Assembly (NCBI GenBank): GCA_020352645.1
Contig: CP070683.1
Coordinates: 1,373,122 to 1,437,121 of the forward strand
Direction of reading: 5' to 3'
Length of the DNA stretch: 64,000 nt
From: Candidatus Bathyarchaeota archaeon
Lineage (GTDB): Archaea > Thermoproteota > Bathyarchaeia > Bathyarchaeales > SOJC01
Shown: piece after piece, positions 17,130 to 25,374 of the stretch
Position numbering within the stretch: the stretch's first letter is position 1
Layout of the letters: every line of letters begins with the position of its first letter
Position numbers and translations under genes: made by a program
Notes under the pieces: generated by a model
What the model saw: the letters and a program-made list of their open reading frames with translations, nothing else
What the model was told of the DNA's origin: nothing
The model's database searches: none

Positions 17130-18400
17130 GTTTTTTCACTCCCGATTGTATCAAGGATTTCCTTGGCTCTGTCCATGCGGATTTTGCGCTCTTCAACCAT
17201 TTTGTTGCTGACCACGTCGATGAACTTGCCCGTTGCGCCAGCAGCAATAGCTATATTTCGTGCGTGAAGACGCATGTGACCCCTTTGAATGCCTTCGTTT
17301 GCCAAAGCTCTAAGAGCGCCTAGGTTTTGAGCTAAACCTACCGCGGCAACAACTTCAGCAAGCTCACGGGCAGATTTCACGTCTAGGATTTTGAGTGCGA
17401 TCTTTGCCACAGGATGTGTGCGGATGGCACCTCCTATTGTGCCGACTGCCAAGGGCATTTCAAGAGAACCCACTAGGTCACCTTTGGAGTTCTTCTCCCA
17501 AGTTGAAAGAGATGTGTAGTGGCCTGCATGTGAAGCGTAAGCGTGCGCACCCGCTTCAACAGCTCGATGGTCGTTGCATGTGGCGATGACAACAGCGATC
17601 ATGCCGTTTAGGATTCCCTTATTGTGAGTTGCAGCACGATAAGGGTCAGAGGCAGCAAAGTGATAGGCTCGAACTACGCCATCTACAACTTCTTCACCGC
17701 CTATTGCTTCTTTTGGCACTGTAACGTACGCTCGAGTCAAACGTTTGGTGGCCAAATTGCTGATAATGCGCAAGTAAACTCGACCCCCAGTAATCCGCTC
17801 TATTAGAGGGGCCACCGCCTCCGCCATTGTGTTCACAGCATTAGCGCCCATAGCATCACCACAATCAACGTGAAGCTCAGTGATCAACATGGCACCCGAT
17901 TGCGTTTGAATGACCTTTGCTTCTAAGTCTTTGGCGCCGCCTCCGACGGATAGAAGAACAGGATCTTGTTCGTTAGCCTTTTTGAGTATGTCTTGCTTAT
18001 TATGATAAACAGCCATGCACGCTCGATTGGGATCTTCAATATCTACCACTTGGATCTGTCCTATCATAATCGGGTCCGTACTTGTAGTGTGAAAGCCTCC
18101 GCCTTCACGAGCCAGCTTTGCAGCATAGCTTGCAGCTGCCACCACAGAAGGCTCTTCGATTGCCATAGGAATTAAATAGTCACGGTTGTTGATCAGAAAA
18201 TTCACAGCAATTCCCAACGGAATCGGGAAAACACTGACCACATTTTCTATCATACGATCTGCTAACTCTAGAGGAAGTGCTCCTCCCTTCCTTAGTGTTT
18301 CTACCTCTTGATCACTTAGATGAGCGAATTTCTTAACGAATTGAAGTCTTTCTTCGATTTGGAGCTTGTAGAACCCTGTGAAGACGGAGGATTTGCTCAT
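17126..18400 (-). CDS. hmgA: HMG-CoA reductase, class II type
   Basis: 424 residues. It reduces HMG-CoA to mevalonate, the committed step toward archaeal isoprenoid lipids. Sequence features are those of class II (Pseudomonas mevalonii-like) rather than the usual archaeal class I enzyme: SSVFTGFYKLQIEERL at the start, FPIPLGIAVNF, IPMAIEEPSVVAAASYAA (catalytic Glu near 83), a GILNGMIAVVIATCNDHRAVEAG Asp site, HAGHYTSLSTW, and GHMRLHARNIA with the catalytic His. First gene of the operon; overlaps prs by 4 nt. The thiolase and HMG-CoA synthase for the two preceding steps lie at 39.3-42.0 kb. Confidence 0.93.
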   Translation of the reverse strand: MSKSSVFTGFYKLQIEERLQFVKKFAHLSDQEVETLRKGGALPLELADRMIENVVSVFPIPLGIAVNFLINNRDYLIPMAIEEPSVVAAASYAAKLAREGGGFHTTSTDPIMIGQIQVVDIEDPNRACMAVYHNKQDILKKANEQDPVLLSVGGGAKDLEAKVIQTQSGAMLITELHVDCGDAMGANAVNTMAEAVAPLIERITGGRVYLRIISNLATKRLTRAYVTVPKEAIGGEEVVDGVVRAYHFAASDPYRAATHNKGILNGMIAVVIATCNDHRAVEAGAHAYASHAGHYTSLSTWEKNSKGDLVGSLEMPLAVGTIGGAIRTHPVAKIALKILDVKSARELAEVVAAVGLAQNLGALRALANEGIQRGHMRLHARNIAIAAGATGKFIDVVSNKMVEERKIRMDRAKEILDTIGSEKT

Positions 18401-18519
18401 GACTTGTAACTCCCGAATTACCTAATTCTTAAGGGCATAAGAATCTTATCTAGGTAGGAGTGCCGCGCATCCATTCCTGCAAGAACTTGGCGGCCTGGGT
18501 CACAGTGTTTTCTGCGTAG

Positions 18520-19743
18520 TTACTTGCTAAGTTCTCTGATTGTTTTCGCTACAGTTTTTGCTGAAGCGTCTGTCTTAATGCCATGATGGGAGTAATACGT
18601 TGAGTTTGCTATGTACCCGCCTTTCTCTAGCTCCGCAATGATATCCCCCTTTGATGGTATGGGCAACCCGATCTTGTCGCAGATCTTGTCAACAACATAA
18701 TAGGCGAAAGGTGCTTTTGCCTCTTGCTTTGTCAAAGAAAGCTGTCTACGAATATTTCTCATATGCCTAAGATCTCTCATCCGTGCCTCCTTCTCCAAGA
18801 GCGCAACGAAATCTTCATCTACAATTTTGTCTATCCAAAGGGGGCCGGCAAAATCCATCGCACCTTTACACTCTGGGCAGTTTTCAACTGTTACTTTGAA
18901 AATGCCAGGACTAGCTTCTCTATGAAAGCAGGAGAAACAATGTTTGATGTAGCCCATGTTCATTAAGCTTGAATTGGCCTTTCTAGCCCCATGATGAATG
19001 GTGGCGTAAAGCCTAATGTAATGTTGCGAGCCATAACTGAATAACATCATTATGCTATTGTCATATCTGGCCGCTGATCTGGCCAACGCTCCTGCCAGCA
19101 ACCGCACAGCCAACTCGTGACAATATTCAGTTCTCAATGGTTTCCCGCCATACTTCCGAATGCAGGCTTTGGGATGAACACCACACAACGGAGCTAAGTC
19201 CGTAGCTGTTAGTGCAATTAATCCTCCACTTCGCAAAGCTCTCAATGCTGAATCCACGTAAGGCATTGGCGAGCCAAATGGGTCAATATCGATATAATCG
19301 AATCTTTTCCTTGGAGCACCGAAACGACTCAGCAGCAGGTTGGCGTCCTCATTCTCTGCGCAAACAATGCGTTTCAGAAGGTTCTTCTCTACGTTGAATT
19401 GGGCCAACTGAAAAGCTTCATTATTAATATCGTTAATAACCACTTGCTGGACGTCTCTGACCTCCTTTGCCAGCCTTATGCCTCTAATTCCACATCCTGT
19501 CAAGGGCTCGCAGGCTCTTAACCTCCGTCCCACAGAATTCTGGAAAACCTGTAATGCTAACACTGCGAAGTCCCGGTTCTTCTCCATTACTGGATTATAG
19601 AAGACAGGCGCTTTAGATGGTGCATAATCCGAAGGTGTTTCGACAAATGCTTCGAGCCTTGGTACAAGAACTTGAGCCGATCCTTCACATGCAATTTCTA
19701 CGGGGAACGCAAAAGACAATTTTACCACGCGACCGCAAGACAC
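18520..19743 (-). CDS. trm1: tRNA (guanine-26-N2) dimethyltransferase Trm1
   Basis: 407 residues, typical of archaeal Trm1, which makes m2,2G26. Motifs: FYNPVMEKNRDFAV (SAM site entry), TGCGIRGIRLAKEV, DIDPFGSPMPYVDSAL (catalytic DPFG) and ATDLAPLCGVHPKACIRKYGGKPLR. A C-terminal zinc-type CFSCFHR and CPECKG pair is present. GTG 19743 is the longest start; GTG 19728 in the same frame is possible. Divergent from the THEP1 gene with almost no gap. Confidence 0.95.
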   Translation of the reverse strand: MSCGRVVKLSFAFPVEIACEGSAQVLVPRLEAFVETPSDYAPSKAPVFYNPVMEKNRDFAVLALQVFQNSVGRRLRACEPLTGCGIRGIRLAKEVRDVQQVVINDINNEAFQLAQFNVEKNLLKRIVCAENEDANLLLSRFGAPRKRFDYIDIDPFGSPMPYVDSALRALRSGGLIALTATDLAPLCGVHPKACIRKYGGKPLRTEYCHELAVRLLAGALARSAARYDNSIMMLFSYGSQHYIRLYATIHHGARKANSSLMNMGYIKHCFSCFHREASPGIFKVTVENCPECKGAMDFAGPLWIDKIVDEDFVALLEKEARMRDLRHMRNIRRQLSLTKQEAKAPFAYYVVDKICDKIGLPIPSKGDIIAELEKGGYIANSTYYSHHGIKTDASAKTVAKTIRELSK

Positions 19744-19772
19744 GTTAGTTAGTGTCGCTTAAAAGCAAATGT

Positions 19773-20333
19773 ATGGAGCGCAAAAAGGACACAGCTAAGC
19801 GGGTTATTCTCGTCACTGGACGTCCAAGAACAGGAAAGACTACAATTTTGCTCAGGGCTGCGAATGAGTTGATAATGAAGGGGTACAAGCTTGGTGGTAT
19901 GGTAAGCCGTGAAATCATACAAGGTGGCGTTCGAGTAGGATTTCAGCTTGTGGATTTTGGATCTGGCGAGAGAGGATGGCTTGCTCGCGTCGGTGGGAGT
20001 TCAGGTCCGAAGATAGGCAAGTACAAGGTTAACCTGACAGATCTTGAGCTAATAGGTGCAAAGGCGATAATGCATGCAAAAGAAGGGGCAGACATTGTGC
20101 TTGTCGATGAGATAGGTCCGATGGAGCTATTGTCCGAAGCTTTCAGACTTGCTGTAAAGGATGTCATTGATGGTGAGAAACCGGTGCTTGGCACAATACA
20201 CCATAGGGCTCAGCACACTTTGATCCAAACGATCAAGCTCAGGGGAGATACTGAGATTATTGAGGTGACTCCAATTAACAGAACTGAGATTCCACGAGTG
20301 ATTGTGGATAAGATTAATAGGTTCTTCGCTTGA
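19773..20333 (+). CDS. Nucleoside-triphosphatase THEP1 (NTPase family)
   Basis: About 186 residues with Walker A GRPRTGKTT near the N terminus, the family pattern GYKLGGMVSREI, a FQLVDFGSGERGWLARV segment and Walker B VLVDEIGPMELLS. THEP1 proteins hydrolyse NTPs with low specificity; the cellular role is unclear. ATG 19773 is taken as start; GTG 19752 lies in frame. RNase HII follows 20 nt after the stop. Confidence 0.88.
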   Translation: MERKKDTAKRVILVTGRPRTGKTTILLRAANELIMKGYKLGGMVSREIIQGGVRVGFQLVDFGSGERGWLARVGGSSGPKIGKYKVNLTDLELIGAKAIMHAKEGADIVLVDEIGPMELLSEAFRLAVKDVIDGEKPVLGTIHHRAQHTLIQTIKLRGDTEIIEVTPINRTEIPRVIVDKINRFFA

Positions 20334-20353
20334 GCTTTTGCAGGGCTAAATAC

Positions 20354-21016
20354 ATGCGAATTTTGGGTGTGGATGAAGCTGGCCGAGGCTGCGTGATTGG
20401 CCCTCTTGTCATTGCGGGGGTGATGATTGACCAAGAGAACCTGTATACGCTCAAGAGTCTCGAAGTAAAGGACAGCAAGCTGCTTTCTCGAGACCGACGA
20501 GAGCATCTAGCCGAGAAAATAAGAAGTGTCGCTGTCGATACATATGTTATCAAGCTTTCTCCTGCTCAAATCGACAAGGCTGTGAGAAGCCAAAGAAAAC
20601 ATCATAAGCTAAACCGTTTAGAAGCCCAAACCATGGCTGAACTGATTGAGAGACTTGAGCCAGATGTTGCTATAGTTGACGCCGCTGACGTGCTATCTGC
20701 TAGATTTAGATGTCACATTATTGAGCTTCTTTCTCACCCGGTGCAGGTCATATCAGAGCATAGAGCTGATAGGAACTATCCAGTGGTGTCTGCAGCTTCT
20801 ATTGTCGCGAAAGTTGAACGAGATCATCACATCGATTTCCTGAGAAATAGATTTGGGGACTTCGGAAGCGGCTACATGAGTGACCCGAAAACGAAGGCTT
20901 TCCTTGAAGAACTCGCAGAGCGTTGCACAACGTATCCAGACTTTGTGAGGGCGTCTTGGAAGCCAGCGAGGATTGCTCGAGCAAATGCAAGAATGAAACA
21001 AGTCAAGCTAGCATGA
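20354..21016 (+). CDS. rnhB: Ribonuclease HII
   Basis: About 220 residues. The N-terminal ILGVDEAGRGCVIGPLVIAGV is the RNase HII DEAGRG motif with the first two catalytic acids; VAIVDAADVL and EHRADRNYPVVSAASIVAKV carry the remaining site residues and family signature. Removes ribonucleotides from DNA and RNA-DNA hybrids. ATG 20354 chosen because the family begins at this point; the frame extends upstream to 20330 inside THEP1. Ends 8 nt from the convergent COG1395 gene. Confidence 0.95.
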   Translation: MRILGVDEAGRGCVIGPLVIAGVMIDQENLYTLKSLEVKDSKLLSRDRREHLAEKIRSVAVDTYVIKLSPAQIDKAVRSQRKHHKLNRLEAQTMAELIERLEPDVAIVDAADVLSARFRCHIIELLSHPVQVISEHRADRNYPVVSAASIVAKVERDHHIDFLRNRFGDFGSGYMSDPKTKAFLEELAERCTTYPDFVRASWKPARIARANARMKQVKLA

Positions 21017-21024
21017 AAGGCAAA

Positions 21025-21963
21025 TCAGAGCTTTGCCATCAAGTCATCTGTGCACTTGATTTTCTCGAAATCATTGAAGTGGAGTAGACCATTACGATCT
21101 GGACCCTCTCTGCAATCCGTGATAAGGATTGGCTGTGCATCAACAATCTTACTGATGCTCAAAATCTCTTCGGTTCTAGCATGAAAGTCTCGTTCCTTCT
21201 CATGGATGACAGCGCCCAAGAGACTTATCTTGCCTTCCGCTGTTCTTGCTATGAAATCGAAGGGTGTTCTTCTCGTCTGGAATACCGAAAAGTTGAGCTG
21301 TTGCAGCTTCTTGACCGCAAATTGAAGAAATCGGCTTTCGCCTATTATACGTCTTGCCACAGCAAGAAGCCCATCAAACTTCTGAGGGTGCTGAAAAATG
21401 TCAATAGGCTTTACGATGGGCAGACCTAATATCCATTCAAGCTTGTAAGCAGTTGAAACAGAAGCTTTTGCCATGCCTCTTTCATATCCATAAAGGGTTC
21501 TGCGTGAGACCCCTGTTATTTCAGCCATCTTGCCAATCGATAGTCCCTTTTGGAGTCTTTTCTTCCTCAGGACTTTTCCATCCAATTTGACGTAGTATCC
21601 CCCAGGACCTGCCTCTATGAGTGGCCCCATTCCTTTGAGGAGTGAATCCTCAAGCGTGTTGGGTGTGACAGCGCCTATATTGTATCTTGAATATATCGTG
21701 TCATCTTCCAAGGGCTTGTTGCTGTTCTTCTCACAGACAAAAACTGGTGACGCATGGAATAATCGTGCTACTGTTTTAAGTCCTTCTGCCGATTCTTCAT
21801 ATATGTTTCCTATATTTGGATGAGCCTTTATGAATGCAACCTTTTCCTTCTTTCTAACGGCAAAGTCAAAACAGCTTGTTCTCGCACAACACTTTTTCGA
21901 GACGTGAAAGCCCGCTGTGTTGAAAAGGGATTCGGCGGTGTCCAGAAGCGTGAGTCTGTCCAT
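21025..21963 (-). CDS. COG1395-type archaeal HTH transcriptional regulator
   Basis: 312 residues. The N-terminal part (1-120) has a Cys pair (KKCCARTSCFD) and resembles a degenerate nuclease or effector fold. Residues about 130-185 hold a Cro/C1-type HTH (LRKKRLQKGLSIGKMAEITGVSRRTLYGYERG). The C-terminal part repeats an effector-like pattern (FSVFQTRRTPFDFIAR). This arrangement matches archaeal COG1395 predicted regulators. ATG 21963 follows a GGGGGAGG ribosome-binding site at very short spacing. The TATA box at 22002-22009 is flanked by a 7-bp inverted repeat, suggesting autoregulation. Confidence 0.82.
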   Translation of the reverse strand: MDRLTLLDTAESLFNTAGFHVSKKCCARTSCFDFAVRKKEKVAFIKAHPNIGNIYEESAEGLKTVARLFHASPVFVCEKNSNKPLEDDTIYSRYNIGAVTPNTLEDSLLKGMGPLIEAGPGGYYVKLDGKVLRKKRLQKGLSIGKMAEITGVSRRTLYGYERGMAKASVSTAYKLEWILGLPIVKPIDIFQHPQKFDGLLAVARRIIGESRFLQFAVKKLQQLNFSVFQTRRTPFDFIARTAEGKISLLGAVIHEKERDFHARTEEILSISKIVDAQPILITDCREGPDRNGLLHFNDFEKIKCTDDLMAKL

Positions 21964-21989
21964 CTCCTCCCCCTCGGATATGACTCTAT

Positions 21990-22022
21990 ATGCACAGGTT
22001 AAATATAAACATGCTTGTGCAT
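21990..22022 (-). promoter_or_regulatory. TATA box of the COG1395 gene flanked by an inverted repeat
   Basis: On the minus strand TTTATATT (22002-22009) lies about 42 nt before ATG 21963, giving a predicted leader of about 17 nt. ATGCACA (21990-21996) and TGTGCAT (22016-22022) form a perfect 7-bp inverted repeat with a 19-bp spacer around this TATA box. It looks like an operator, probably for the regulator's own product; this last step is inference. Confidence 0.45.
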
Positions 22023-22059
22023 CTAAACGTTGGAATAAGATACGAATACAGTGTGATGT

Positions 22060-22752
22060 CTAAATTTTTGATACAATCATGGCATGAGCCTTGTCATATG
22101 GTTCGAGCTGCAACACTTCCCTTATTCTAAAGCCGCGACTCTTGAGCACTCCAATCTCCTGTCTATAGATGTCTGTTGGCTTTCTTGTTACATCTATGCT
22201 TTGTGACTTCACTGCTAACATGCTCCAGCCCTGCTTCTTGAGAAAGAGGTCCGCGTTGTCTGAGAGTATTCTTGCTTGTTCAGGCTGGGCAATGTCACAG
22301 TAAATGTCGTCAACTTCATTGACGAATATGGCATATCTTTTCGGTTGTCTAGCGTCTTCAAGTATTGGTGTTATATTTTCCCGGATAGATGAAACGTTAG
22401 TTACCAAGTCCCGCATAGCATGGGCCGCAAACTCGACACAGTATACGTGTCCTCTTTCGCCGACTATATCTGAAACGTGGCTAGCTGTCGTTCCTGAGGC
22501 CGCGCCTAAGTATAGTACTCTGTGACCAGGTTGTACCGGAACTTTGGTTAGGCCTTTGAGAATAGCAGCTGCAAGCTTGCTGCGGTACGGATCCCAGGCT
22601 CTGAATTCGTAATTGCCTGAGCTGATCAATTGTTCGCCATAAACTTTCCTTCGAGGCGTAAGATTCTTGGTACACAGTTTCCTTGATCCGTTCGGCGATG
22701 TTGCCCAGTATACCCCGGGGAACTTTGCGTGTGGCTCAACGCCTACGGACAC
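22060..22752 (-). CDS. flpA: Fibrillarin-like rRNA/tRNA 2'-O-methyltransferase
   Basis: 230 residues, the archaeal fibrillarin length without the eukaryotic GAR domain. Motifs: FPGVYWA near the N terminus, YRSKLAAAILKGL, SAM motif VLYLGAASGTTASHVSD, YCVEFA and VDDIYCDIAQP. It is the catalytic subunit of box C/D RNPs guiding 2'-O-methylation. It overlaps nop5 by 17 nt, the standard archaeal nop5-flpA operon. Confidence 0.97.
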   Translation of the reverse strand: MSVGVEPHAKFPGVYWATSPNGSRKLCTKNLTPRRKVYGEQLISSGNYEFRAWDPYRSKLAAAILKGLTKVPVQPGHRVLYLGAASGTTASHVSDIVGERGHVYCVEFAAHAMRDLVTNVSSIRENITPILEDARQPKRYAIFVNEVDDIYCDIAQPEQARILSDNADLFLKKQGWSMLAVKSQSIDVTRKPTDIYRQEIGVLKSRGFRIREVLQLEPYDKAHAMIVSKI

Positions 22753-23965
22753 GCTTTGCTCTCCTTCTTCGTCGTGTCGGCTTCAAGCTCTTCTGTTTCT
22801 TCTTGAAGGAGGGCGGCTTTTGATATTTCGCCTTGATCTCCTCAACTCGCTTCTGCAAGTTTGCCTTCAAAGAGTCGCCGATATATCTGCCGCTGAAGGC
22901 GTCTGTTCTGGCAGCAATGGCTAGTTTTCCTGCTAAGGCTCTTGACATTTTCCCCCTTTGCCACCTTTTTGCCTCGTGAATTAGAGAATCTTGGAATATT
23001 ATGCCATGCTTAGGCGGGCGTGTTCCTGTTTTTAGCGCTCTGAAAAGAGCTTTTTCAGCACCTAAAACTTGGATTGTACTGGCTGGCATTTTCGCTAGGT
23101 TAACGAGTCCTCCGGCTAGTGCTATAAGGCGAGCAGCTAATAGAGAACCTACGAGGGCTTGTGTATTCGGGGCTACCTCCTCAACTTTTAAGCTTGCGTA
23201 CTCCTGCAATTTCTGTCTTGAATCATAAAGGTAGAGAACTTGTTTGCAAAGGCTCGCTATCTGCTTAATGTCACTCCTTTCAAGTTCTGCGCCCATGCTT
23301 TCCTCCGCAGTTACTGCAATTTCCTTAGCATTGCTTGGAGTCATACCCTGCTCTCTTAAGCTTTCCACCGTGAAATTTGACCTCTCACCTAAAGCAAGAA
23401 GTAACCTTGCATAGGTCTCATGGTTCTCAACCATTCGGTTGAGCTCGGGAAAGTGTAAGCTGTACCATTCTCTTATGCGCCCCATGAATAGGTTGGCAGT
23501 TCTATCTAAGTCATCAATGCTCAGTATTGCTTGAGCAACCATCAAGTCTCTTTTCTCTCCAGCTTTCTTGACTCTCAATCTGGTTAGCTCAGTCGAAATC
23601 TCGCGGATCAGATTGCGGAGTTCGCGCGATGTTTCAACGTATTGAGATTCCAATGCAAGTCTTTCTAGATTCTCTCTTGAGATGATATCTTGTTGGGGAT
23701 GTTGGCCAAAATCGGCTTTAACGCCTAACATCCTTTGTGCTGCTTCAGCAATTGCTTGATTTGGAAGAGTGAAAGTAGAGTACCCTTCTTTTCTGAGTTT
23801 CTGTATCAGCTGAAGTGTCTCTTCTGCTGGTTTCCCGGAATCAACGCTGTCAAGCCTTTTCGCTATTATCTTTGGACTTTTTTCGAACAGAATCTGTCCG
23901 ATTCTCTTACCTTTGTTGTCAAAAGCCAAGGACCCTATTAAGGACACAACTACGTATGCGTGCAT
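22736..23965 (-). CDS. nop5: Box C/D RNP core protein Nop5 (Nop56/58)
   Basis: 409 residues: N-terminal fibrillarin-binding domain, central coiled coil (about 120-230), then the Nop domain with ALVGSLLAARLIALAGGLVNLAKMP and TRPPKHGIIFQ, which bridges L7Ae-bound RNA. The lysine/arginine-rich tail (KKKQKSLKPTRRRRRAKR) is common in Nop proteins. ATG 23965 follows a GAGGTGAG Shine-Dalgarno. Directly upstream is a leader with mutually exclusive hairpins, suggesting post-transcriptional control. Confidence 0.96.
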   Translation of the reverse strand: MHAYVVVSLIGSLAFDNKGKRIGQILFEKSPKIIAKRLDSVDSGKPAEETLQLIQKLRKEGYSTFTLPNQAIAEAAQRMLGVKADFGQHPQQDIISRENLERLALESQYVETSRELRNLIREISTELTRLRVKKAGEKRDLMVAQAILSIDDLDRTANLFMGRIREWYSLHFPELNRMVENHETYARLLLALGERSNFTVESLREQGMTPSNAKEIAVTAEESMGAELERSDIKQIASLCKQVLYLYDSRQKLQEYASLKVEEVAPNTQALVGSLLAARLIALAGGLVNLAKMPASTIQVLGAEKALFRALKTGTRPPKHGIIFQDSLIHEAKRWQRGKMSRALAGKLAIAARTDAFSGRYIGDSLKANLQKRVEEIKAKYQKPPSFKKKQKSLKPTRRRRRAKRVRRR

Positions 23966-23988
23966 TGAAGCTCACCTCAATCATTGAT

Positions 23989-24051
23989 TCGAGAGGCTGT
24001 TTGAGCAACTCTCGACACCAAATCTGCTTCTATGCAGATTCTTGAGTGCTC
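23989..24051 (-). promoter_or_regulatory. Candidate structured 5' leader of nop5 with two competing hairpins
   Basis: Pairing A: GAGCAACTC (24003-24011) with GAGTGCTC (24044-24051), one bulge, closed over a perfect 7-bp hairpin AATCTGC/GCAGATT (24021-24027/24034-24040, 6-nt loop). Pairing B: TCGAGAG (23989-23995) with CTCTCGA (24009-24015), perfect 7 bp. A and B share 24009-24011 and exclude each other. On the minus strand the leader would begin about 24055, set by the TATA at 24076-24083, and end at the nop5 start. Structure is seen; function is inferred. Confidence 0.4.
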
Positions 24052-24075
24052 GCTCCTTCTACCTTAGACCTCGCG

Positions 24076-24083
24076 AATATATG
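24076..24083. promoter_or_regulatory. Two-way TATA box between the nop5 leader and a candidate ncRNA
   Basis: AATATATG reads CATATATT on the other strand. About 25 nt downstream on each strand falls exactly where a structured element begins: 24104 on plus and about 24055 on minus. Confidence 0.4.
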
Positions 24084-24103
24084 AAGGTGTAGTTTTCTTT
24101 TCC

Positions 24104-24245
24104 GAAACCCACGGCTTTTCAGCTGGACAGCAATAGCTGTGGTGTTTCCAAAGGTTGTTCATGGTTGGAAGGGGGTCTCCATGAAGAGAAAGGAGAAGAC
24201 AAAGCGTTTGTCACATCCCCCCCAGCCAATCATATAGAACATTTT
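24104..24245 (+). ncRNA. Candidate structured non-coding RNA, about 140 nt, unknown class
   Basis: Stem 1 pairs GAAACCCACGGC (24104-24115) with GCTGTGGTGTTTC (24136-24148), 12 bp with one bulge. Then comes a three-way junction: ATGGTTGG (24161-24168) with CCAATCAT (24226-24233); GGGGG (24171-24175) with the C-run at 24217-24223; TCTCC (24176-24180) with GGAGA (24192-24196); GACAAA (24198-24203) with TTTGTC (24207-24212). Two pairs are G-U on the plus strand but would be A-C on the minus, so the plus strand is favoured. The predicted start from the TATA at 24076 coincides with stem 1, and a T5 run at 24242-24246 could end it. It does not match tRNA, 5S, RNase P or SRP RNA as I know them. Confidence 0.42.
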
Positions 24246-24345
24246 TCTATAATTATCTTCTATATTAGATTTGCCCAGATGCTATGTAAAGACGGCACGA
24301 AAGGATATTGAGGCCAGATCCGCGTGCATGTTAGCTTTTCGGTAG

Positions 24346-24363
24346 ACTAAAAAAGATTTTAGT
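24346..24363. repeat. Inverted repeat upstream of pyrD
   Basis: ACTAAAA-4 nt-TTTTAGT, perfect 7-bp arms. A second hairpin, GCGCTG-AGAC-CAGCGC, lies near 24400-24416 just before the ribosome-binding site. The rest of 24246-24438 shows no gene. Could be an operator for the pyrDK unit; unproven. Confidence 0.35.
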
Positions 24364-24438
24364 TCAACTTCCGCTGTAAGTCTGAGCATGATCCTTGTTC
24401 AGCGCTGAGACCAGCGCAGATAACCGAGGGGCATGATC

Positions 24439-25374
24439 ATGAGTGAAAAGATGGCTCACACGAACAGCAGTTTACATGTAGAGATTTCATCCTTGAAACT
24501 AGAGAATCCTACGATGCTGGCAGCTGGGGTGCTTGGCGTATCTGGCTTAGCAATGAATCGTGTTGCCAATGCTGGAGCTGGGGCGATAATCACCAAATCG
24601 ATGGGACTCGAACCTCGTAGGGGATTCCCAAATCCTGTTGTTGCTCAAGTGCAAGGTGGAATTCTGAATGCTATGGGGTTGCCAAATCCCGGAATCAGAC
24701 AACTTGCCGAGGAGATTCAGAAAATCGAAAGAAAGACAGTGCCAATTATCGTGAGTATATACGCATCTACGCCAGAAGATTTCGCAGCTGTAGCTTGTGA
24801 AGCTGTGAAATCGGGCGCAGCTGGTGTTGAGCTCAATGTCTCATGTCCTCATGCTGAGACGGGAGGAGCGGAAATCGGGCAGAATCCTGATCTGGTGGAA
24901 CAAGTAGTCAAAGCGACTGTGAGAAACGTCAACAAACCTGTGTTTGTTAAGCTAACCCCTGAGGTTACGAACATCTCAGAAGTAGCAAAAGCGGCAGAGA
25001 ATGCAGGGGCTGAAGCGATAACAGCAATAAACACAGTGAAAGCCATGGTCATAGATGTGGAAACTGCACAGCCAATTCTCGGAAACAAGATAGGCGGTCT
25101 GTCTGGTCCAGCTATAAAACCGATAGCTGTAAGATGCGTTTATGAAATTTACGAAGCGGTAAGAATCCCGATCATTGGGTGTGGGGGAATAGTCACTTGG
25201 AAAGACGCAGTCGAGATGATGGAAGCAGGTGCCTCAGCAATTCAAGTAGGGACTGCCATAGCCATAGAGGGGCTGGGCGTGTTTAAGCGGATCGCACAAG
25301 GAATTCAAGCTTTTATGGAGAAGAAAGGATTCGATGGAGTCAAGGAAATTGTCGGCTTATCCCATAAAGAATAA
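24439..25374 (+). CDS. pyrD: Dihydroorotate dehydrogenase B, catalytic subunit
   Basis: About 311 residues of the class 1B family, which oxidises dihydroorotate to orotate in pyrimidine synthesis using FMN. Motifs: AAGVLGVSG, GAIITKSMGLEPR, GILNAMGLPNPG, VELNVSCPHAE (active-site Cys in NVSCPH), PVFVKLTPEV, AINTVKAM, IGGLSGPAIKPIA and IIGCGGIV. ATG 24439 is preferred to ATG 24433: the GAGGGG at 24426-24431 is then 7 nt away instead of one. Overlaps pyrK by 41 nt. Confidence 0.95.
   Translation: MSEKMAHTNSSLHVEISSLKLENPTMLAAGVLGVSGLAMNRVANAGAGAIITKSMGLEPRRGFPNPVVAQVQGGILNAMGLPNPGIRQLAEEIQKIERKTVPIIVSIYASTPEDFAAVACEAVKSGAAGVELNVSCPHAETGGAEIGQNPDLVEQVVKATVRNVNKPVFVKLTPEVTNISEVAKAAENAGAEAITAINTVKAMVIDVETAQPILGNKIGGLSGPAIKPIAVRCVYEIYEAVRIPIIGCGGIVTWKDAVEMMEAGASAIQVGTAIAIEGLGVFKRIAQGIQAFMEKKGFDGVKEIVGLSHKE

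Noticed and set aside
24003..24051. Reading the minus-strand hairpin as an H/ACA guide RNA with the ACA just 3' of the stem
   Set aside because: An ACA follows the lower stem but the distance from the upper stem is about 20 nt and one guide arm is only 3 nt, outside usual H/ACA geometry; no K-turn.
24380..24440. CTGAGA string before pyrD as a TPP riboswitch
   Set aside because: The other conserved TPP elements are missing and the gene is pyrimidine synthesis.
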